A stretch of 64,000 nt of DNA, taken from positions 124,001 to 188,000 of the forward strand of contig NZ_BSTJ01000002.1 of assembly GCF_030269445.1 (NCBI RefSeq), written 5' to 3'. Below, one piece after another: positions 60,820 through 64,000 of the stretch. Within the stretch, counting starts at the first letter, position 1, and the number at the start of each line of letters is the position of its first letter. Position numbers and translations under genes: made by a program. The notes beneath the pieces were generated by a model. That model was not told where the DNA came from and did no database searches. It worked only from the letters and a program-made list of their open reading frames with translations. Source of the DNA: Actinoallomurus iriomotensis (lineage in GTDB: Bacteria; Actinomycetota; Actinomycetes; Streptosporangiales; Streptosporangiaceae).

Positions 60820-61161
60820 TCACCGCACCAGCCCGCGGACCACCGCCGCGCGGTCGGTGAGGCCGCGCCGGCGGGCGATGGCGAGCCGCAGGTCGAGCGG
60901 TGGCACACGCACCCGGCGGCCCGCCACGCGACCGTCTCCAGGGAGGCCGCGGCCCACCGCCCGAACTCGTTCGGCACCGCCTTCGCCGCGGGCGACGTCG
61001 CCGGTCGCGGAGAGCCGCCGGACGTAGGAACCGTCACCGGCCGGCCGCCGGCCCATCGGCACGAGCCGCTCGCCGCAGACCGGGTCGCGTGTCGTGACGA
61101 CGAACTCCGCGACGCCCTCCAGCACGCGCAGGGGCGTGGCCAGATCGTCTCCCACGCTCAC
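60820..61161 (-). CDS. Hypothetical protein coupled to the LysR gene (113 aa)
   Basis: A GTG at 61161 overlaps the LysR stop (GTGA). Residues 1-40 look like a real fold (L-R-V-L-E-G-V-A-E-F-V-V-T-T-R-D-P-V-C-G); the rest is Arg/Gly-rich and less convincing. I do not recognise it. Confidence 0.4.
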   Translation of the reverse strand: MSVGDDLATPLRVLEGVAEFVVTTRDPVCGERLVPMGRRPAGDGSYVRRLSATGDVARGEGGAERVRAVGRGLPGDGRVAGRRVRVPPLDLRLAIARRRGLTDRAAVVRGLVR

Positions 61162-62072
61162 GTCTCCCCCTCGCCCCCGTCACGGCACGGCCCGTTGTCG
61201 GCGGCGACGAGCTCCGCGAACTCGGTGGCGAGAGGGCTGAGGACGTTCCACTGGCGGACGGCCCAGCCGACGGTGAGCGGGGTCAGGGCGGGGATGGGAA
61301 CGGCGCGGATCGGGCTGTCGGGCGGGGTGACGAGCCTCGGCAGGGCGGGCAGGATCGCATGGCCGATGCCGAGCTCGGCGAGCAGCACCGCGGTGTCCCA
61401 GTCGGCCACCCCGGCCGGTGTGGGCGGGCCCGCCCCCAGCCGGATGAAGTCCTCCTCCAGGCGGCGCCGGGAGGCCGAGTTCTCCGGGTGGGCGATGTAG
61501 CGGATGGCCGCCAGGTCGGCGGGCTCCAGCGAGTCCCGCGCGGCCAGCGGATCGTCGGCGTGGACCACCAGCACCCAGGGCAGGTCGACGACCGGCCGCT
61601 GCCGGATCTGGGGCAACGGCCGATCGAGGGTGACCCACGCCAGGTCGGCGCCCCCGCCGTGCAGCAGCTCGACGCATCGCCGCGTCGACTGGGCCGAACG
61701 GAACTCCAGGCCGACGTGCGGATACCGGTGGCGGAAGGCGGAGATCGCGCCGGCCATGAAGTGGCGTACGGTGACGCCGCCGGTGGTGACGCTGACCGTG
61801 CCGCCGTGCCCGTCGCGGAGCTCGCCGAGCCGCCGGAGCGCGACGTCGAGGGCGCCGATGCCGCCGAGCGCCGCCTCGTACAGGATCCGTCCCGCCGGAG
61901 TCGCCGCCACGCCGCGGGGCCGTCGTTCGATCAGCGCCACGCCGGTCTCCCGTTCGAGGCGTTTGACGTGCTGGCTCACCGCCGACTGGGTGCAGGAATG
62001 GGCGCGGGCGACGGCGCTGAGATTTCCGGCCTCGTACACGGCGATGAACACCCGCAGGTCGTCGAGAGTCAC
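61158..62072 (-). CDS. LysR-family transcriptional regulator (304 aa)
   Basis: Winged-helix start M-T-L-D-D-L-R-V-F-I-A-V-Y-E-A-G-N-L-S with S-C-T-Q-S-A-V-S-Q-H-V-K-R-L-E as recognition helix; the effector domain (about 90-300) has the periplasmic-binding-protein fold. Start GTG. The divergent thioesterase fusion gene is its likely target, with a palindrome between them. Confidence 0.92.
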   Translation of the reverse strand: MTLDDLRVFIAVYEAGNLSAVARAHSCTQSAVSQHVKRLERETGVALIERRPRGVAATPAGRILYEAALGGIGALDVALRRLGELRDGHGGTVSVTTGGVTVRHFMAGAISAFRHRYPHVGLEFRSAQSTRRCVELLHGGGADLAWVTLDRPLPQIRQRPVVDLPWVLVVHADDPLAARDSLEPADLAAIRYIAHPENSASRRRLEEDFIRLGAGPPTPAGVADWDTAVLLAELGIGHAILPALPRLVTPPDSPIRAVPIPALTPLTVGWAVRQWNVLSPLATEFAELVAADNGPCRDGGEGET

Positions 62073-62087
62073 CGACCCAAGCTATCG

Positions 62088-62103
62088 CTGGGGTGATCCC
62101 CAG
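62088..62103. promoter_or_regulatory. Palindrome between LysR and PaaI-DUF6817 genes
   Basis: CTGGGG-TGAT-CCCCAG is a perfect dyad 16 bases from the LysR start codon, placed like a LysR autoregulatory site. Confidence 0.5.
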
Positions 62104-62299
62104 GAAAGCCAGGAATTGACTCGGGCCACACCCGGCTTCGAGGATGGCGGCAACGGCCGGGCCCCAGGGCCCGCGGCCGTGGCGGCAACCCGCTCGTGGC
62201 GCCGGTCCGGCGCCGTCCGGCGACCCCGGGGCGTACGGTCACCGGCACCGGTGGCGTCGCGGGCGGGCGCCGACCGACTTGTCAGTGAGGACACGCGAC

Positions 62300-63277
62300 A
62301 TGACCCTGCACGAGCTGGAGAGGCTGAGCCGGGAGCTCGGCGGCGCGAGCAGCCCGCTGGACGGCCGGCTGGGCATCGAGTACCTGGAGGCCACGACCGG
62401 CCGGGTGGTCGCCCGGATGCCGGTGGAGGGCAACACGCAGGTGTACGGCGTGCTGCACGGCGGCGCGTCGTGCGCCCTCGCCGAGGCCGTCGGTTCCTGC
62501 GCCGCCGCGATCCACGCGGGTCCGGGCCGGACGGCCGTCGGCATCGAGATCAACGCGACCCACCACCGGCCCGCCGGCTCCGGCCACGTCACGGCCGTGG
62601 CCACGGTGTCGCACGCCGGGCGGACGCTGGTCACCTGCGACGTCGTCATCACCGACGAGCAGGACCGCAGGGTCTGCACGGCGCGGGTCACCTCGATGCT
62701 GCGCGACCGCCCGCGCGATCCGGAGCCGGACATCGCCGACGAGGAGCCGCGGATCGCCCCCGTGGTCGAGAGGCTGGCCTCGCGCGGCGCGGCCGAGATC
62801 GCGCATCCGGGCGGCACTCTGCTGGCCCATCTGGAGCGGGTGCACGCGCTGCTCGCGGAGTGGGGCGCACGGCCGGCGCTACGCCTCGCCGGGCTCTGTC
62901 ACGCCTACTACGGCACCGACGGCTTCGCCACCGCGCTCGGCGACCCGGACCACCGGGACGAGCTGACCGCCCTCATCGGCGAGGAGGCGGAAGGCCTCGT
63001 CCACTTCTACGCCGGCTGCGACCGCCGTTTCTCCCACCCCGGCCTCGCCGATCCCGCGGGGCCGTTCCGTGACCGCTTCACCGGAGCCGTGCTGCAACCG
63101 CCGCTCGCCCTGCGGCGGGACTTCGCCGAGCTCACCGCGGCGAACGAGCTGGACGTCATGCGGGCGAACCCCGACCTTCACGCCCGGTACGGGCCGGAGC
63201 TTCTCGACCTGTTCACCTCGTGGCGTGCCCTCCTGAGCGTCCCCGCCTGGCAGGCCGTCCGGGCGACGCTGCGCTGA
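62300..63277 (+). CDS. PaaI-type hotdog thioesterase fused to a DUF6817 domain (325 aa)
   Basis: Residues 1-135 are a hotdog thioesterase: G-V-L-H-G-G-A-S-C-A-L-A-E at 50-62, and N-A-T-H-H-R-P-A near 85. Residues 155-325 match the DUF6817 pattern, with H169 in H-P-G-G-T-L-L-A-H, then L-A-G-L-C-H-A-Y-Y-G-T-D-G-F near 197-209; spaced His and Asp residues suggest an HD-like metal site. The fusion would join acyl-CoA hydrolysis to a second hydrolase-like domain. Divergent from the LysR gene. Confidence 0.8.
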   Translation: MTLHELERLSRELGGASSPLDGRLGIEYLEATTGRVVARMPVEGNTQVYGVLHGGASCALAEAVGSCAAAIHAGPGRTAVGIEINATHHRPAGSGHVTAVATVSHAGRTLVTCDVVITDEQDRRVCTARVTSMLRDRPRDPEPDIADEEPRIAPVVERLASRGAAEIAHPGGTLLAHLERVHALLAEWGARPALRLAGLCHAYYGTDGFATALGDPDHRDELTALIGEEAEGLVHFYAGCDRRFSHPGLADPAGPFRDRFTGAVLQPPLALRRDFAELTAANELDVMRANPDLHARYGPELLDLFTSWRALLSVPAWQAVRATLR

Positions 63278-63291
63278 CCCGGCGGCGCCGG

Positions 63292-63999
63292 TCAGCCCGC
63301 CGTCGCTCGGGAACCCGTCACCGGGAAGCCGTCGTGACGGGTCGCCGGAGTACGCGCGGCCGGGCGGACCTGGGCCGGAACCGGCGTGGCGGCGACCGCG
63401 TGGAGAACGTGCGGCGCGAGCGCCGCCGCCTGCGCCCGGATCTCCGGGATCGCCGTGGTCTCGTACCGCAGGCCGCGCAGCGGCGGACCGAGAGCGAAGA
63501 TCTTCTCCTGCGGCCGGCCCGCGCCGTCGAGGAGCGCGCCGGTCTCGTCGGCGTCCAGGCCGAGTCGCAGCGGGTCGGGGCGCGCCAGCCCCGCGGTGAT
63601 GAGGCCGCACAGGAGCGGGTCGCCGCTGACGTCGGCGGCCGGGCCGGTGCCGTTCACGAACCAGCCGACGCGCAGTTCGCGTTCGCCGCCGCCCTCATCG
63701 AGCCGGACCGTCACCTCGTCCGGGCCGGGCGTGGCGGACAGCAGCCGTCCGCGCAGCAGCCGGAGACGGCCGGCGGCGCGGAACGCGTCGATCCGGTCGG
63801 CCGTGGCGGGAGGAATGCGGTGCCGGTGGACCTCCCAGTAGCGGGCCACCAGCGTCAGGAAACGGCGCCGGTCCTCGACGCTGAGGCGTGCCCACAGCGA
63901 CGGGACCTGGGGCCGCAGGGCGTCGACCACGCCGTGCCAGTCGCCGCCTGCCGCCGTGACGGCGGCGCGGACCGCGGCGAGGAGACCGGACAGCCGTAG
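63292..63999 (-). CDS. FAD/NAD(P)-binding protein, C-terminal part (cut by window edge)
   Basis: The frame is open to the window edge. It contains V-D-A-L-R-P-Q-V-P-S-L-W, R-F-L-T-L-V-A-R-Y-W-E-V-H-R-H-R and V-N-G-T-G-P-A-A-D-V-S-G, which match the FAD-NAD(P)-binding (PF13454-like) family related to hydroxylases and siderophore monooxygenases. The Rossmann start lies outside. It converges on the thioesterase fusion gene with a 14-base gap. Confidence 0.75.
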   Translation of the reverse strand, partial: LRLSGLLAAVRAAVTAAGGDWHGVVDALRPQVPSLWARLSVEDRRRFLTLVARYWEVHRHRIPPATADRIDAFRAAGRLRLLRGRLLSATPGPDEVTVRLDEGGGERELRVGWFVNGTGPAADVSGDPLLCGLITAGLARPDPLRLGLDADETGALLDGAGRPQEKIFALGPPLRGLRYETTAIPEIRAQAAALAPHVLHAVAATPVPAQVRPAARTPATRHDGFPVTGSRATAG

Positions 64000-64000
64000 C

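Noticed and set aside
1-64000. tRNA, rRNA, riboswitch or phage/integrase genes
   Set aside because: I looked for tRNA-like arms, conserved rRNA segments and integrase or transposase motifs and saw none; a covariance-model search would be decisive.

Overview
The window is high-GC actinobacterial DNA. Its codon use, GTG/TTG starts, several leaderless genes, a mycothiol-type DinB-fold protein, DUF6191 and DUF3072 proteins and a hopanoid operon fit a filamentous actinomycete, probably of the Streptosporangiales/Thermomonosporaceae type. That placement is inference from gene content. I found no rRNA, tRNA, CRISPR array, complete insertion sequence, plasmid or phage module.

Layout. 1-2.4 kb: end of a CBS-domain gene, a 52-aa coiled-coil protein, an imperfect intergenic repeat array, and an SDR/TetR pair sharing one operator sequence. 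2.4-3.5 kb: secreted S1 protease. 3.8-7.8 kb: Mrp-type cation/proton antiporter operon (E-F-G-DUF4040-B-C-D, no long MrpA), with an apparent frameshift near the end of mrpD. 8.1-17.0 kb: complete Wadjet-type (JetABCD, DUF2397/DUF2398/TIGR02680/DUF2399) anti-plasmid operon; its SMC-like ATPase carries a repeat-built Gly/Ala-rich insert. 17-25.8 kb: DinB-fold protein, IlvD/Edd dehydratase, DHA2 exporter with divergent HxlR regulator and SnoaL-like protein, L,D-transpeptidase lipoprotein, MBL hydrolase and an MFS protein. 26-29.6 kb: SpoIIE-type phosphatase and penicillin-acylase-family hydrolase. 29.6-32.3 kb: a gene-poor, partly AT-richer stretch with DUF6191, a zinc-ribbon protein and three decayed genes. 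32.3-35.7 kb: a NuoF-like/ferredoxin fusion, a ferric-reductase-like membrane protein and a degenerate M23 protein. 36-39.1 kb: aminotransferase, S4 protein, MDR oxidoreductase with its MerR regulator. 39.2-41.0 kb: encapsulin with its DyP peroxidase cargo. 41.1-42.9 kb: a YbaB / WXG100-like / LysM cassette. 43.0-50.8 kb: hopanoid operon hpnC-hpnD-hpnE-polyprenyl synthase-shc-hpnG-hpnH. 50.9-55.3 kb: NodB-type deacetylase, MGDG-synthase-like glycosyltransferase, two DMT membrane proteins, an SDR. 55.3-64 kb: small membrane ORF with an in-frame stop, desaturase, DUF3072, TetR/MFS pair, LCP protein, LysR with a divergent PaaI-DUF6817 fusion, and a cut-off FAD protein.

How the genes work together. 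Cell-envelope functions dominate the right half: hopanoid synthesis, desaturase, LCP ligase, deacetylase and glycosyltransferase. Defence (Wadjet) and oxidative-stress encapsulation are tight operons whose genes overlap by 1-4 nt. Several regulator/target pairs have visible operators: TetR with two copies, HxlR with two copies, a MerR-type dyad, a TetR palindrome covering its own start codon, and a LysR-region palindrome.

The parts I find most worth a second look are the repeat-expanded JetC, the YbaB/WXG100/LysM cassette beside the encapsulin, the NodB/GT28 pair flanking the hopanoid operon, the PaaI-DUF6817 fusion, the minisatellite between hpnD and hpnE, and the in-frame TGA in the small membrane ORF.
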